In this document: positions 27,810 to 37,112 of the stretch, in pieces
Position numbering within the stretch: position 1 is the first letter of the stretch
How the letters are laid out: every line of letters starts with the position of its first letter
Origin: Lactobacillus acidophilus
GTDB taxonomy: Bacteria; Bacillota; Bacilli; Lactobacillales; Lactobacillaceae
Assembly: GCF_034298135.1 (NCBI RefSeq)
Contig: NZ_CP139575.1
Coordinates: 1,914,848 to 1,978,847 of the forward strand
Direction of reading: 5' to 3'
Length of the DNA: 64,000 bases
Notes under the pieces: model-generated
Told to the model about the DNA's origin: nothing
What the model saw: only the letters and a program-made list of their open reading frames with translations
The model's database searches: none
Position numbers and translations under genes: made by a program

Positions 27810-28409
27810 ATGGAAATTGTTTTTCTTCGTCATGGACAAACTGATTTGAATAAATCTGCACGTATCCAAGGCTCATCAGTAAATGCAAGTTTAAATGAAG
27901 CGGGTCGTGCTTATGCAGAAAAAGCTGCTAAGAATTTTGATCCCAGCAGTTTCGATGTGGTTTATTGTAGTCCACTAAATCGTGCTGTAGAAACAGCAGA
28001 GATTTTTGTTAAAGGACAAAAAGAAATTCAACTCGATGATCGTTTGCTTGAAATCGATTTTGGTGAATGGGACGGTAAACCGTTAAGTGAATTAAAAGAA
28101 AAGCATCCAGATGCTTTAGATCCTTGGGGGAAAGTAGCGCGCTCTTATGTTAAATATGCTCCAAATGGTGAAAGTCATGAGGCACTTAATAAGCGTTGCG
28201 GTGAATTTTTGGATGATATTGCTAAAAAGTATCCAGATAAGAAGATTTTAGTTGTTTGTCATGGTACTTTGATCAGAATGATGGCAGCACATTATTTAAC
28301 TAATGGTGATATGATTCATTTTGAAACTGTTGATAATTGTGCATTAACCAAGTTTAGTTACCGTGAAGGCATCGCTAGAATGAACTATTATAATCGTGTA
28401 CTTGCATAA
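27810..28409 (+). CDS. Histidine phosphatase / phosphoglycerate mutase family protein
   Basis: 199 residues. The RHGQTDLN motif (phospho-His) is at the N-terminus, a second core segment is DVVYCSPLNRAVETAEIF, and the second catalytic His is in VVCHGTLIRMM. The length fits broad-specificity phosphatases of the GpmB/PhoE kind rather than glycolytic phosphoglycerate mutase. Monocistronic, terminator following. Confidence 0.9.
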   Translation: MEIVFLRHGQTDLNKSARIQGSSVNASLNEAGRAYAEKAAKNFDPSSFDVVYCSPLNRAVETAEIFVKGQKEIQLDDRLLEIDFGEWDGKPLSELKEKHPDALDPWGKVARSYVKYAPNGESHEALNKRCGEFLDDIAKKYPDKKILVVCHGTLIRMMAAHYLTNGDMIHFETVDNCALTKFSYREGIARMNYYNRVLA

Positions 28410-28438
28410 AAGGGAACTGTTGAAAGTTCTCTTTTTTT
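28407..28438 (+). terminator. Terminator
   Basis: AGGGAACT / AGTTCTCT around GTTGAA, followed by TTTTTT. Confidence 0.8.
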
Positions 28439-28449
28439 AACCATTTTTA

Positions 28450-28502
28450 TTGACAACTCGTCACAATGAGCTATGATATAGACGCTTAGTGACAAAACGT
28501 CA
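28450..28502 (+). promoter_or_regulatory. Promoter flanked by two identical-type operators for the TetR gene
   Basis: -35 TTGACA (28450-28455) and -10 TATGAT (28472-28477). Two 13-bp palindromes, TGACAACTCGTCA (28451-28463) and TGACAAAACGTCA (28490-28502), cover the -35 and the start region, consistent with TetR autorepression. Confidence 0.75.
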
Positions 28503-28527
28503 TAAGCTGAAAAGGGGGGATGATTAT

Positions 28528-29055
28528 ATGGTTAAGCAAACTTTTAAAAATTTACCGTTAGCTAAACGTAAACGTATTGAAGATGTATTATTAGAGGAAT
28601 TTAGTACATATCCTTTAGCAAATGCTAAAGTATCACATATTGTGAAAAAAGCAGATATTGCTCGTGGTGCATTTTATAAATACTTCGATGATTTAACAGA
28701 TGCATATATTTATATGTATTACAAGGCTATTGATACTATTCATGCAAATATGGCACCGGGCGAAAAATATGATCCAGATCATTTTTACGATCGAGTTGTA
28801 AAATTTATTGATAAAACACAAAACAGTAAATTTGAACCAATGATGAAATTGCATATGTCACAAAATGAGTATTTGATTCCAGATACTTATAAGATGTATT
28901 CTAGACAGCTTTTAAACTTAGATGCTCAAATGTGGAGTGCAATGGTTTTAAGTCATGAGATAATTAATCTTTGTTTATCAGATCCGGAAAATCGTGAGAA
29001 AAATTTAGCTAGATACAAAAAGAGCTTATACATGCTTAAAAAGGGGATGGATTAA
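28528..29055 (+). CDS. TetR-family regulator controlling the following ABC transporter
   Basis: 175 residues. Helix-turn-helix near residues 27-48 (AKVSHIVKKADIARGAFYKYF) is typical of TetR proteins; the rest is the alpha-helical ligand domain. The start is ATG 28528 after AAGGGGGG, not the in-frame upstream codon that lies in the operator. The stop is directly followed by the permease start, so regulator, permease and ATPase form one operon. The ligand is unknown; the arrangement is that of a self-regulated drug or peptide exporter. Confidence 0.87.
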   Translation: MVKQTFKNLPLAKRKRIEDVLLEEFSTYPLANAKVSHIVKKADIARGAFYKYFDDLTDAYIYMYYKAIDTIHANMAPGEKYDPDHFYDRVVKFIDKTQNSKFEPMMKLHMSQNEYLIPDTYKMYSRQLLNLDAQMWSAMVLSHEIINLCLSDPENREKNLARYKKSLYMLKKGMD

Positions 29056-30117
29056 TTGTTTTTAGCAATTAAAGAAATAAAGCATGAAAAATTACGATAT
29101 GGGTTAATCATTTTAATGATCTTTTTGATTAGCTATTTAATTTTTATGTTGTCATCATTAGCAGTGGGATTAGCTAGTGAAAATACTCAGGCGATTGAGA
29201 GCTGGGACGCTCAAAAAATTGTCCTTAATAAGAATTCTAATATTAGTATGAGTCAATCCGCTCTTACTAAAGAAGATCTTAAGGATGTAAAAGTAGGAAA
29301 ATCTGAAGCCTATGTTGGCCAAATGGGTGCAGTAGTTAAAGCTAAAGACCGTAGTTCTGTATCTGCACAATTTTTGGGAATAAAGAAAAATCAGTTTATT
29401 TATCAAGAACAAAAACTACTTTCTGGTAAAAAAGCGCAAAATAGCAATCAAGTTACAGTAGATAGTAGTTTTAAAGATAAAGGATATAAATTAGGCGATA
29501 AAATTAGCCTGAATGGCTCAAGCAAAAAATACAAAATTGTTGGTTTTGTAAAAAATGCTAAGATTAATATTGCACCAATTGTTTATGGTTCATTTTCTAC
29601 ATGGAAGAAAATGCGAATGGTAGCGCCAAATGTTCAAGCATCAGCAATCCTTTCAAGAAATAAGAATTATAAATTTAATCATAGAGATGCAAAGACTTAT
29701 TCAATTGATAGATATATCAGCAAGTTGCCAGGATATACTGCACAGAATTTGACATTTGGTCTAATGATTGGCTTTTTATTTGTAATATCATTAATTATTA
29801 TTGCTGTTTTCTTATATATCTTAACTATGCAAAAGATGCATAATTTTGCCGTTATGCGCGCACAAGGTATTCCAAGCAAAACTTTGGTTGGTGCAACGAT
29901 CAGTCAATCAATTATTTTAGTTGCGGTTGGCGTAATTATTGCATTAATTTTAATGTGGATTACTGCAGCTGTTTTACCAGCAGCTGTACCAATGAATTTC
30001 ACACCATTAATTATGGTTAGTGGCACAGTAGGAATGCTAGTAATGGGGATTATTGGTAGTTTGATTCCAATTAGATCAATTATGAAGGTTGATCCAGCAA
30101 AGGCGATTGGTGAATAA
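29056..30117 (+). CDS. ABC transporter permease, FtsX/MacB type
   Basis: 353 residues starting at TTG 29056 directly after the TetR stop, with AAAAAGGGG upstream. One N-terminal helix (YGLIILMIFLISYLIFMLSSLAV), an extracytoplasmic domain of about 170 residues, then three C-terminal helices (FGLMIGFLFVISLIIIAVFLYIL onwards), the layout of FtsX-like permeases. The ATPase gene starts one base after the stop. Probably expels a drug, lipid or peptide from the membrane by the mechanotransmission mode known for MacB-type transporters. Confidence 0.87.
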   Translation: MFLAIKEIKHEKLRYGLIILMIFLISYLIFMLSSLAVGLASENTQAIESWDAQKIVLNKNSNISMSQSALTKEDLKDVKVGKSEAYVGQMGAVVKAKDRSSVSAQFLGIKKNQFIYQEQKLLSGKKAQNSNQVTVDSSFKDKGYKLGDKISLNGSSKKYKIVGFVKNAKINIAPIVYGSFSTWKKMRMVAPNVQASAILSRNKNYKFNHRDAKTYSIDRYISKLPGYTAQNLTFGLMIGFLFVISLIIIAVFLYILTMQKMHNFAVMRAQGIPSKTLVGATISQSIILVAVGVIIALILMWITAAVLPAAVPMNFTPLIMVSGTVGMLVMGIIGSLIPIRSIMKVDPAKAIGE

Positions 30118-30118
30118 A

Positions 30119-30793
30119 ATGGCAGTAATTGAATTAAAAAATGTTAAGAAGATTTATGGTAAAGGCGATGCGCAAGTTATAGCTTTACAAGATATTAATT
30201 TTGTTGCTAATAAAGGTGAAGTTGTCTTAATAATGGGACCATCAGGTGCAGGAAAGAGTACATTTTTAACAATCGCTGGTTCTTTGCAAAAACCTACTTC
30301 AGGTGAGGTAATAATTGATGGTGATGATATCGGCAACTTATCAGCTAAAAAGAGTAATGCACTTCGCTTGACTAAAATTGGTTTTGTATTACAAGCATAC
30401 AATTTGGTTCCATTTTTAACGGTTGAGGAACAATTTGTTTTAGTAGATAAAGTCAAAAAGCAAAATAACCTCTCCAAAGATGAATTGGATAAGTTATTAA
30501 AGCAGTTAGGAATTACGAAGTTATTGAAAAAATATCCTGGGGAATTATCTGGTGGTCAACAACAAAGAGCAGCAATTGCACGTGCACTTTATGCTAATCC
30601 AGAAATTCTTTTGGCAGATGAACCTACTGCTTCACTTGATACCAAAAACGTTGAAGAAGTAGGACAATTATTTAAAGATCTAGCTAAAAAGCGTAATAAA
30701 GCTGTGATGTTAGTTACTCACGATCCGCGTCTAGAAAAATATGCTGATCATATTTATGAGATGATGGATGGTAAAATGACTCAGAAAAAATAA
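30119..30793 (+). CDS. ABC transporter ATPase, LolD/MacB type
   Basis: 224 residues. Walker A GPSGAGKST (near residues 40-48), Q-loop VLQAYNLVPFLT, signature LSGGQQQRAAIARAL, Walker B ILLADEPTASLD, H-loop LVTHDPRL. The sequence and length are those of the LolD/MacB branch that works with FtsX-like permeases. The start is ATG 30119 rather than upstream codons that overlap the permease gene. Confidence 0.93.
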   Translation: MAVIELKNVKKIYGKGDAQVIALQDINFVANKGEVVLIMGPSGAGKSTFLTIAGSLQKPTSGEVIIDGDDIGNLSAKKSNALRLTKIGFVLQAYNLVPFLTVEEQFVLVDKVKKQNNLSKDELDKLLKQLGITKLLKKYPGELSGGQQQRAAIARALYANPEILLADEPTASLDTKNVEEVGQLFKDLAKKRNKAVMLVTHDPRLEKYADHIYEMMDGKMTQKK

Positions 30794-30796
30794 TCT

Positions 30797-30829
30797 GTAA
30801 AAAAAGCCGCATTTTGCGGCTTTTTTTAC
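30797..30829. terminator. Bidirectional terminator
   Basis: AAAAAAAGCCGCA / TGCGGCTTTTTTT. Serves the ABC operon and pepD. Confidence 0.93.
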
Positions 30830-30831
30830 TC

Positions 30832-32244
30832 TTATAGGTTAGGATCCATTTGGAATCTAAGTGGTGAATCACCAGTTTGTTCAGTAATCAATTTTGCAGT
30901 TAATTCTTTATATGCGTCTGTAGCTGTCTTAGCCAGTTTAGCATTTGCTTCATTAATTAAATCAGTTCGTTTAGCAGGATCATTTTCCTTAGCTAATTTT
31001 TCATCATATTGATGTCTAATTTGCAATAATTTCTCATTAGTAGAGTTTTGGGTATTACTCAATGCAGTACCGTACTTACTCCAATTGCGATCAACTAAAA
31101 CGCTGGCAAGCTTAAATACCCAGTAGGCAGAATTCGGTGAATAAGTCTCTTTACCGTTTTTCCAGGTACTAGGAACTTTAGTACCTTGTGGATAGAACGG
31201 AATATATACGCTTTGTGCGGCAACGCCCATTGCTAGCCAATGAATCATGTCTTCGCCGTTTAATTCAAGCAAATGTGATTCTTGAGTAGTAGCTACAGAA
31301 ATTGGACGAAATGCAGGCTGATCTTTATTTTTCTTATTTGTTAGATCATAAACTGTATTATTAAAGTGATCACTTAAAACATGTTGAGCATCTTGGGCAG
31401 AAATAGGCGCATCAGGCTTTCTGGTAAATGGTAAATTGAAGTCTTGAGGCTTTTGTTCAGCAGATGGCGTTAAAAGACGCTGACCGCTCCAAACACGTGG
31501 CGTATTGTAATGAAGATCACTATCGTCATGTGTACCAAAAATATCACGCCAAATAAATGGTTTATCTTTTGGCCAAAGTTGATTGTTATAAACAAAATTT
31601 TGTAAATTATTTGAATATAAGAAATTGTCACTGTCAAAGTCAATTTCTTGAATTGCTAATTGGTTAGCAACTACTGCATATGAATCATCTGGAATTCTTT
31701 GAGCAACCCAGTGGTGACCTGATCCAATTTCCATGTACCATGCTTCGTCGCGGTCAGCAAATAAGATCCCGTCTGCTTCAGCGGCACCATGTTTTTCAAC
31801 GATTTTGCCTAAGCGAATAACGCCTTCTTTTGCTGTTTTAATATATGGCAATACTACCGTTACCATAGCTTCTTCTAGGATGCCCTTTTCTGTATTGAAT
31901 GGATCAACTGCCATTACACGATCATTGGCATAGGCACTTTCAGTAGCACTCATTGCCACATGATACTCATTAATGCCATCTTCTTCAAAAACACCGTATT
32001 TATCTGTCCATTCTGGTGTGGAAGAATAGCTGAATATCTTTTCAGGTAAATCAATTTCAAATTTATTGTCTTTTGACTTAAAATGGTTATTCTTAACATT
32101 CTTATGGTGATTGAATGCAAGATGTTTTGGCCAAGCAGTTTTTGCATCCTCATTGCGGCCAATAATTACACTGCCTGAAAGGGATGCTTTCTTACCAATT
32201 AAGATTGAGGTACAAGACGAACGACCAACGACTGTAGTATTCAT
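30832..32244 (-). CDS. pepD: Dipeptidase, C69 family (PepD)
   Basis: 470 residues. SSCTSILIGKKAS near the N-terminus carries the catalytic Cys of C69 (Ntn-hydrolase) dipeptidases, with GRNEDAK following as in lactobacillal PepDA. The length matches. Start ATG 32244 is preferred (SD AGAAAG); GTG 32253 lies too close to that site. It hydrolyses a wide range of dipeptides in the cytoplasm and complements pepN and dtpT in this window. The few residues before the Cys imply N-terminal processing, as in the family. Confidence 0.93.
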   Translation of the reverse strand: MNTTVVGRSSCTSILIGKKASLSGSVIIGRNEDAKTAWPKHLAFNHHKNVKNNHFKSKDNKFEIDLPEKIFSYSSTPEWTDKYGVFEEDGINEYHVAMSATESAYANDRVMAVDPFNTEKGILEEAMVTVVLPYIKTAKEGVIRLGKIVEKHGAAEADGILFADRDEAWYMEIGSGHHWVAQRIPDDSYAVVANQLAIQEIDFDSDNFLYSNNLQNFVYNNQLWPKDKPFIWRDIFGTHDDSDLHYNTPRVWSGQRLLTPSAEQKPQDFNLPFTRKPDAPISAQDAQHVLSDHFNNTVYDLTNKKNKDQPAFRPISVATTQESHLLELNGEDMIHWLAMGVAAQSVYIPFYPQGTKVPSTWKNGKETYSPNSAYWVFKLASVLVDRNWSKYGTALSNTQNSTNEKLLQIRHQYDEKLAKENDPAKRTDLINEANAKLAKTATDAYKELTAKLITEQTGDSPLRFQMDPNL

Positions 32245-32339
32245 AAAATTCACGCTTTCTAAAATAATTTGTAATATAATTATAATGTAAAAGTCGTAAT
32301 TTTATATTATATTAATATTTTGTAAAGCGAGGTTTTAAT

Positions 32340-32582
32340 ATGAATGATAAACCAGAAGACAAGTCTATCGAATTAACGACAGACTATGCTGATCATACAA
32401 TCAATATGAAGTTTTCAAATAACCTTACAGATGATCGCGAACGTGGGTATATTTTATCTGCTGCGTTTTTTTCATTCTGTGCTTCACAAGGATTAGATAA
32501 GCAGGCAGTTATTGAAATGGTTTCATCACATTATGACCAGTTTACGGGAGACAACGGATCATCATTGTTTAAACGTTTATAA
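32340..32582 (+). CDS. Conserved small hypothetical protein
   Basis: 80 residues, acidic and soluble, with SD GCGAGG. It ends in a helical stretch (ERGYILSAAFFSFCASQGLDKQAVIEMVSSHY). Divergent from pepD and upstream of a TetR gene. No recognised domain. Confidence 0.7.
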   Translation: MNDKPEDKSIELTTDYADHTINMKFSNNLTDDRERGYILSAAFFSFCASQGLDKQAVIEMVSSHYDQFTGDNGSSLFKRL

Positions 32583-32696
32583 AAATAAATAGTTTAGACT
32601 TGAATTTGTTATTTATTGGATATATGATATTCGTGAAGAAAAAATAACAGGCGTATTGAAAAGCATATTTGCAACAAATGATTGAGGTGCATAGAA

Positions 32697-33320
32697 ATGG
32701 CAAGAAGAAAAGAATTTAGTAAAGATAAAATTTTAGATACTGCTTATAAGATGGCAATTAAGGACGGTATTGAAGGATTAACAGCTCGTAGCATTGCAAA
32801 AGCTGGACATTTTTCAACCCAACCTTTATATCTAGAATTTGACAACATGGACGACCTTCGTGCTCAAGTCTTAGAAAGAATTTCAGCAGACTTAAGAAAT
32901 CATACATTACAGCAAGAATTTACTGGCGAACCTTTAATTGATTTAGATTTATCATATATTGAATTCGCTAAAACGCATGTTAACTTATTCCGTGCAATGT
33001 TTGCTGATGGTAAGTTCGGTAGTAAGGTTATTGCAGATACTTTATTGGGACTAGGAACTGAAAAGTTTAAAGAGCAATATCCTGATACCAACTATGATGA
33101 AGATAAAATTCGAAATATTGTAATTGCTAACTGGATTTCAACTACTGGTATGGCTGCATTAGTTGTTAACAAAATTGCAAGTTTTAGTCAAAATCAAATT
33201 ATTAATGTTTTGAATGCTCAGATCCATGATGCTATGCTTAATGATCACCTTAGCGAAACTCAAGAAAACCCAATGTTCGCTGCGGATGAAGAAGCATCTC
33301 TCAAGGACAACTTGGCATAA
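32697..33320 (+). CDS. TetR/AcrR-family regulator
   Basis: 207 residues. Helix-turn-helix: KDGIEGLTARSIAKAGHFS followed by TQPLYLEFDNMDDLRAQ. The remainder resembles the C-terminal domains of TetR regulators of Lactobacillus. Start ATG 32697 after GAGGTG. Monocistronic, terminator following. The target is not evident: no exporter or divergent partner with a matching operator was found nearby. Confidence 0.85.
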   Translation: MARRKEFSKDKILDTAYKMAIKDGIEGLTARSIAKAGHFSTQPLYLEFDNMDDLRAQVLERISADLRNHTLQQEFTGEPLIDLDLSYIEFAKTHVNLFRAMFADGKFGSKVIADTLLGLGTEKFKEQYPDTNYDEDKIRNIVIANWISTTGMAALVVNKIASFSQNQIINVLNAQIHDAMLNDHLSETQENPMFAADEEASLKDNLA

Positions 33321-33354
33321 TAATATTTCACCAATCATTTATGCTTTTCAAGAC

Positions 33355-33389
33355 AAAAAGACATTTCCATACTCGGAAATGTCTTTTTC
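33355..33389 (+). terminator. Terminator
   Basis: AAAAAGACATTTCC / GGAAATGTCTTTTT around ATACTC. Confidence 0.9.
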
Positions 33390-33472
33390 ATTTTATGTGA
33401 AAAGTAATCAAGGCCAATTTATGATTCATAATAAGTTATAATTGAACTAAAGAGTTTTGAAAGGTGGTTTTT

Positions 33473-34012
33473 ATGAAAGTACTAGCTCTATCTGGCTCAA
33501 ATGCCGATAATTCATTTAACGAAAAATTACTTAGAATTATCATAAAAAATTTAGGGTATAAATATGATTTTGATTTTGCAACAGTAAAAGGTTTGCCTAT
33601 GTTTAAAGAGGGGGTTGAAGCACCTGCAGATATTTTAGCTTTAGGTGAAAAAATTGAGAATGCTGAAATGGTGCTGATTGCTTCACCAGAACAACAACAC
33701 TCAGTAACTAGCGCTTTAAAGAGTGCGCTTGAATGGCTTTCAAGTGCAATACACCCATTCCATGGTAAGCCAGTTGTCATTGTTTCGACCTCACCCATGC
33801 CACAAGGCGCTGCTCGTTCCCAAACTCGTTTAAAGAGTATTTTAGCTTCTCCAGGTTTTAGTGCCTATGTATTTAACGGTGATGAATTTATGATGGGATT
33901 CGCACCAAAGCAATTTGATGAAGAGGGTAACTTAGTAGATCCAGGAACTCTTAAATTCTTAAATCACTTCTTTGATGAAGTTGATGATTGGTATGCAAAA
34001 ATCACTAAATAG
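33473..34012 (+). CDS. NADPH-dependent FMN reductase (flavodoxin-like), first copy
   Basis: 179 residues. The N-terminal [17 protein letters not shown] is the flavin-phosphate loop and [22 protein letters not shown] is the conserved second flavin loop of the FMN-reductase family (compare SxPEYxxSxxxxLKNALDWL). Start ATG 33473 after AAAGGTGG. A paralogue follows 11 bp downstream; the two probably form a pair in one operon. Confidence 0.88.
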   Translation: MKVLALSGSNADNSFNEKLLRIIIKNLGYKYDFDFATVKGLPMFKEGVEAPADILALGEKIENAEMVLIASPEQQHSVTSALKSALEWLSSAIHPFHGKPVVIVSTSPMPQGAARSQTRLKSILASPGFSAYVFNGDEFMMGFAPKQFDEEGNLVDPGTLKFLNHFFDEVDDWYAKITK

Positions 34013-34023
34013 GGGGCTTATTT

Positions 34024-34572
34024 ATGAATTTATTAGTAATTGTTGGTACAAATGCTCCATTTTCATATAATCGTTTTTTAGCAAAATTTATTGCTAAGCG
34101 TTATGGTGATAAAGCCGATATTGAAGTAAAAGAGATTGACCAAATTAAACCATTTTGTAGATCTGAAGAACCAGATGAAATTACTAAACAATGGATTGAA
34201 GATATTAAAAATTCTGATGGGGTAATTTTAACTACTCCGGAATATGATCACTCCATTCCAGCCGCACTTAAAAGTGCACTTGAATGGTTAGGTTCACATG
34301 CTGGTCCTAATGTAATGGCAATGAAGCCAGCAGCAGTTGTTGGTACTTCTTACGGTGTTCAAGGCTCAAGTCGTGCTCAAGAAGATGCAAGAGAAATTTT
34401 GCTTTCACCTGATATGAGCGCTAATGTTTTACCAGGTAATGAAGTTTTAATCGGTGGTGCTGCAAGTAATTTTGATAAAGAAACTGGCGATCTGATTAAT
34501 GACGGTTACATTAAGCAACTTGATCAAATGATGAATAATTTTGTTGAATTTGTTAATCAAATTAATAAATAA
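34024..34572 (+). CDS. NADPH-dependent FMN reductase, second copy
   Basis: 182 residues, paralogous to the previous protein. The flavin loop [22 protein letters not shown] is closer to the family consensus than in the first copy, and the N-terminus is VIVGTNAPFSYNRF. The gene is separated by 11 bp from its neighbour and ends at a terminator. Together with apbE downstream this forms a flavin-related neighbourhood. Confidence 0.9.
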   Translation: MNLLVIVGTNAPFSYNRFLAKFIAKRYGDKADIEVKEIDQIKPFCRSEEPDEITKQWIEDIKNSDGVILTTPEYDHSIPAALKSALEWLGSHAGPNVMAMKPAAVVGTSYGVQGSSRAQEDAREILLSPDMSANVLPGNEVLIGGAASNFDKETGDLINDGYIKQLDQMMNNFVEFVNQINK

Positions 34573-34603
34573 TTTTGTTAGTTTGCAATCTCAATAGTAC
34601 AAT

Positions 34604-34632
34604 TACCGAATAGGAAACTATTCGGTTTTTTT
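34604..34632 (+). terminator. Terminator of the flavin reductase pair
   Basis: ACCGAATAG / CTATTCGGT around GAAA, T7 run. Confidence 0.92.
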
Positions 34633-34658
34633 ATCAAAAAAACATAAGGGGTGAGATT

Positions 34659-35450
34659 ATGATAAATCCAATTATTTTACCATTAGATAAAGTTCGCAAT
34701 CCACGTGATTTAGGTAGTTATGTTGGTTATAATGGGCGCAAAATAAAGATGCACCGTTTACTTAGAACGGGAAAAATAAGTAATATTACTGAACATGATA
34801 AGAAGTTTCTGCTTGATTATGGTTTGACTAAAATTATAGATTTACGCTCGCCATTTGAATGTAAAAAGGCACCCGATAGTCAAATTCCAGGTGTTGAACA
34901 TATTGATCTATCGATCTCTACAGAAGATAATACTAAGGGTGGAAAAAAGGATATTACTAAAGTCTTTGAAACGTATCGTAAAGATCAATATGCTGGTTTT
35001 AATATGATGTGTGATCGGTATAGATCTCATGTCATGAAAGAACATGCTCAGCATGCTCTGCACAGTATTTTAGAAGTGCTTGCTAATACTAAAGATGGTG
35101 CAATTATTTACCATTGTTCAGAAGGTAAAGATAGAACAGGTATCGTAACGGTATTGATTCTTTATTTGCTAGGCGTTGATATGGAAACAATCCGCCAAGA
35201 TTATTTGTATTCGAATTATATGCTAGATAATTACCGCGCTAGTCGAGATAAAATAATGCAGGAAAATGGCGAAAATCTTTGCTTCCGTGCTAATATGCGA
35301 ATTCTTGGTTCAGTTAGCGATGCATTTTTAGATACATCATTAATCGCTATTCATAAGAACTTCGGTAGTCTTGATAATTATTTAAAAGAAATAATCGGTG
35401 TAACGCCTGAATTGCGTGATACACTTCGTGAATTATATTTGGAAGACTAA
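34659..35450 (+). CDS. Protein tyrosine/serine phosphatase (Y_phosphatase3 type)
   Basis: 263 residues. Catalytic loop HCSEGKDRTGI (C-x5-R) at about residue 152; NPRDLGSYVG near the start and KIIDLRSPFE are the family's flanking motifs. Related secreted or cytoplasmic phosphatases in lactobacilli and Listeria (LipA-like) act on phosphotyrosine or phosphoinositides; no signal peptide is present here. apbE begins 3 bases after the stop. Confidence 0.9.
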   Translation: MINPIILPLDKVRNPRDLGSYVGYNGRKIKMHRLLRTGKISNITEHDKKFLLDYGLTKIIDLRSPFECKKAPDSQIPGVEHIDLSISTEDNTKGGKKDITKVFETYRKDQYAGFNMMCDRYRSHVMKEHAQHALHSILEVLANTKDGAIIYHCSEGKDRTGIVTVLILYLLGVDMETIRQDYLYSNYMLDNYRASRDKIMQENGENLCFRANMRILGSVSDAFLDTSLIAIHKNFGSLDNYLKEIIGVTPELRDTLRELYLED

Positions 35451-35453
35451 AAA

Positions 35454-36383
35454 ATGATAAAAGATTTGGCATTAGAACAAGTAGTAGGTCATCATCATGC
35501 ATTGGGAACTTCAATTACTTTACAAATTTTTGGAACGCAAGATCGCAAGCTGTTACAAAAATCATTTGATTTGATTGATCATTATGAGGATCTTCTTACT
35601 GTTAACCGTGATGAATCAGAAGTAATGGATATAAATCATGCTGCAGGAGATTATCCTGTTCAAGTTTCAAGTGCTGTTTACAGCTTGGTAAAATTAGCGG
35701 TAGAAAAAAGTCGTGAAAATTTTGGCTTTAATGCTTTAATAGGACCGGTTGTAAAACTATGGCATATAGGTTTTAAAGGGGCTTGTGTTCCACGGGATGA
35801 AGAAATTAAAGACAAGATGATTTTGACTAATCCATTCAAAGTAGTGTTAAATGACCAAGATCAAACTGTTTTCTTAAAAATGAAGGGAATGGAATTAGAT
35901 CTGGGTGGAATCGCTAAAGGCTGGATTGCAGATCGAATTCGTGATCTTTGGTTAGCATATGGTGTAGAAGCTGGCATCATTAATTTGGGAGGAAATATCT
36001 TATTAGTTGGTGATTCGCCTAAGAGAGTAAATGGCCAATGGATGATTGGTATTCAAGATCCTAAGGAACCCCGTGGCGATAATATTGCCTCGGTAATGGT
36101 ACCACAATGCTCTGCTGTAACGAGTGGCACTTATGAGCGCTATTTGGTGGTAGATGGTCATAAGTATCATCATTTGATTGATCCAAGAACAGGCTATCCA
36201 GTTAAAACTGATTTAGCTGGTGTAACTACTTTTACTAGGTATTCAGTAGAAGCAGAAATTGAATGCAAAAGATTGTTTTTTGCGGGGCATCCAATGAAAG
36301 GCTGGCATGATGACCCAGATAGAATTGGTGCTGTGTTTGTTTATAACGACGAACACGTTGAGTATGATAATTTTGATCAATAA
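35454..36383 (+). CDS. apbE: FAD:protein FMN transferase (ApbE)
   Basis: 309 residues. ApbE attaches FMN to Thr/Ser of exported or membrane flavoproteins. Motifs: GTSITLQIFG, LDLGGIAKGWIADRI, GIINLGGNIL, GIQDP, SGTYERY and HHLIDPRTGYP. There is no lipobox or signal peptide, so this copy acts in the cytoplasm, as for other lactobacillal ApbE proteins. Co-transcribed with the phosphatase gene and close to the two FMN reductase genes. Confidence 0.94.
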   Translation: MIKDLALEQVVGHHHALGTSITLQIFGTQDRKLLQKSFDLIDHYEDLLTVNRDESEVMDINHAAGDYPVQVSSAVYSLVKLAVEKSRENFGFNALIGPVVKLWHIGFKGACVPRDEEIKDKMILTNPFKVVLNDQDQTVFLKMKGMELDLGGIAKGWIADRIRDLWLAYGVEAGIINLGGNILLVGDSPKRVNGQWMIGIQDPKEPRGDNIASVMVPQCSAVTSGTYERYLVVDGHKYHHLIDPRTGYPVKTDLAGVTTFTRYSVEAEIECKRLFFAGHPMKGWHDDPDRIGAVFVYNDEHVEYDNFDQ

Positions 36384-36414
36384 AAAAGATTTGGATTTCT
36401 CCAAATCTTTTTTG
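36382..36414. terminator. Bidirectional terminator
   Basis: AAAAAAGATTTGGA / TCCAAATCTTTTTT around TTTC. Confidence 0.93.
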
Positions 36415-36415
36415 C

Positions 36416-36952
36416 TTAAGCAGCTGTTTTACTAATATTGAAAATACTATTGAATACACCATTTGAAAGTCCAGGTGTGCTATAAATAATGAAACGTAAG
36501 AATGATGAATCAAGTGTTTGTTGCATGAACCATGGGTTTTGTAATGCGTTGAACATTGACAAGACAACATAAACTAAGAAATAACTAGCTACAAATGAAG
36601 CAATTGCGCCTAATACGCTGTCGAGCAAACTGCCTAAGCTAGTTGCATTAGGATTTTTTGCAGGAATCCAATTCTTGAAAATCTTCATTACCATTTTTCC
36701 AATAAAGAAGATAATAAAGAATGCAGCGAAACGTGCAATCATTAATTCGATATTATTTGTTGAATTGTTTCCGATTATTTCTCCGGTAAATTGTGTGTAA
36801 AGCCAATTACCAAATGGATTTTGCATAAAAATAGCCACCATAAAAACAATCGCAGAACAAATTAATCCGATGATATACCGTGTAAAGCCGGTTTTATAAC
36901 CTGTATAAGCTTGATATGCCAAGTAGGCCAAAACTATTAAAGTAACAACCAA
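36416..36952 (-). CDS. CvpA family membrane protein
   Basis: 178 residues with four membrane helices; the first two (VVTLIVLAYLAYQAY; YIIGLICSAIVFMVAIF) and the YKTGFTRY turn match CvpA/colicin V production family proteins. Divergent from rsmG; the intergenic region contains promoters. In Gram-positive bacteria CvpA-like proteins are linked to cell envelope and division processes, but the precise role is unknown. Confidence 0.82.
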   Translation of the reverse strand: MVVTLIVLAYLAYQAYTGYKTGFTRYIIGLICSAIVFMVAIFMQNPFGNWLYTQFTGEIIGNNSTNNIELMIARFAAFFIIFFIGKMVMKIFKNWIPAKNPNATSLGSLLDSVLGAIASFVASYFLVYVVLSMFNALQNPWFMQQTLDSSFLRFIIYSTPGLSNGVFNSIFNISKTAA

Positions 36953-37112
36953 AATAAAACTCTCCTTTGCGCTAAATTATACCTTATTTCGTAAGTGAAA
37001 GAACTAGTTTTCTTTGCTCATCAAAACTTTGACGATTGCAGTAAAATACTTCATAATTGAAAGGACGATTTGTCTTTGCTAGTCAATGCATTTTACGTTA
37101 ATTTTAGAAATA

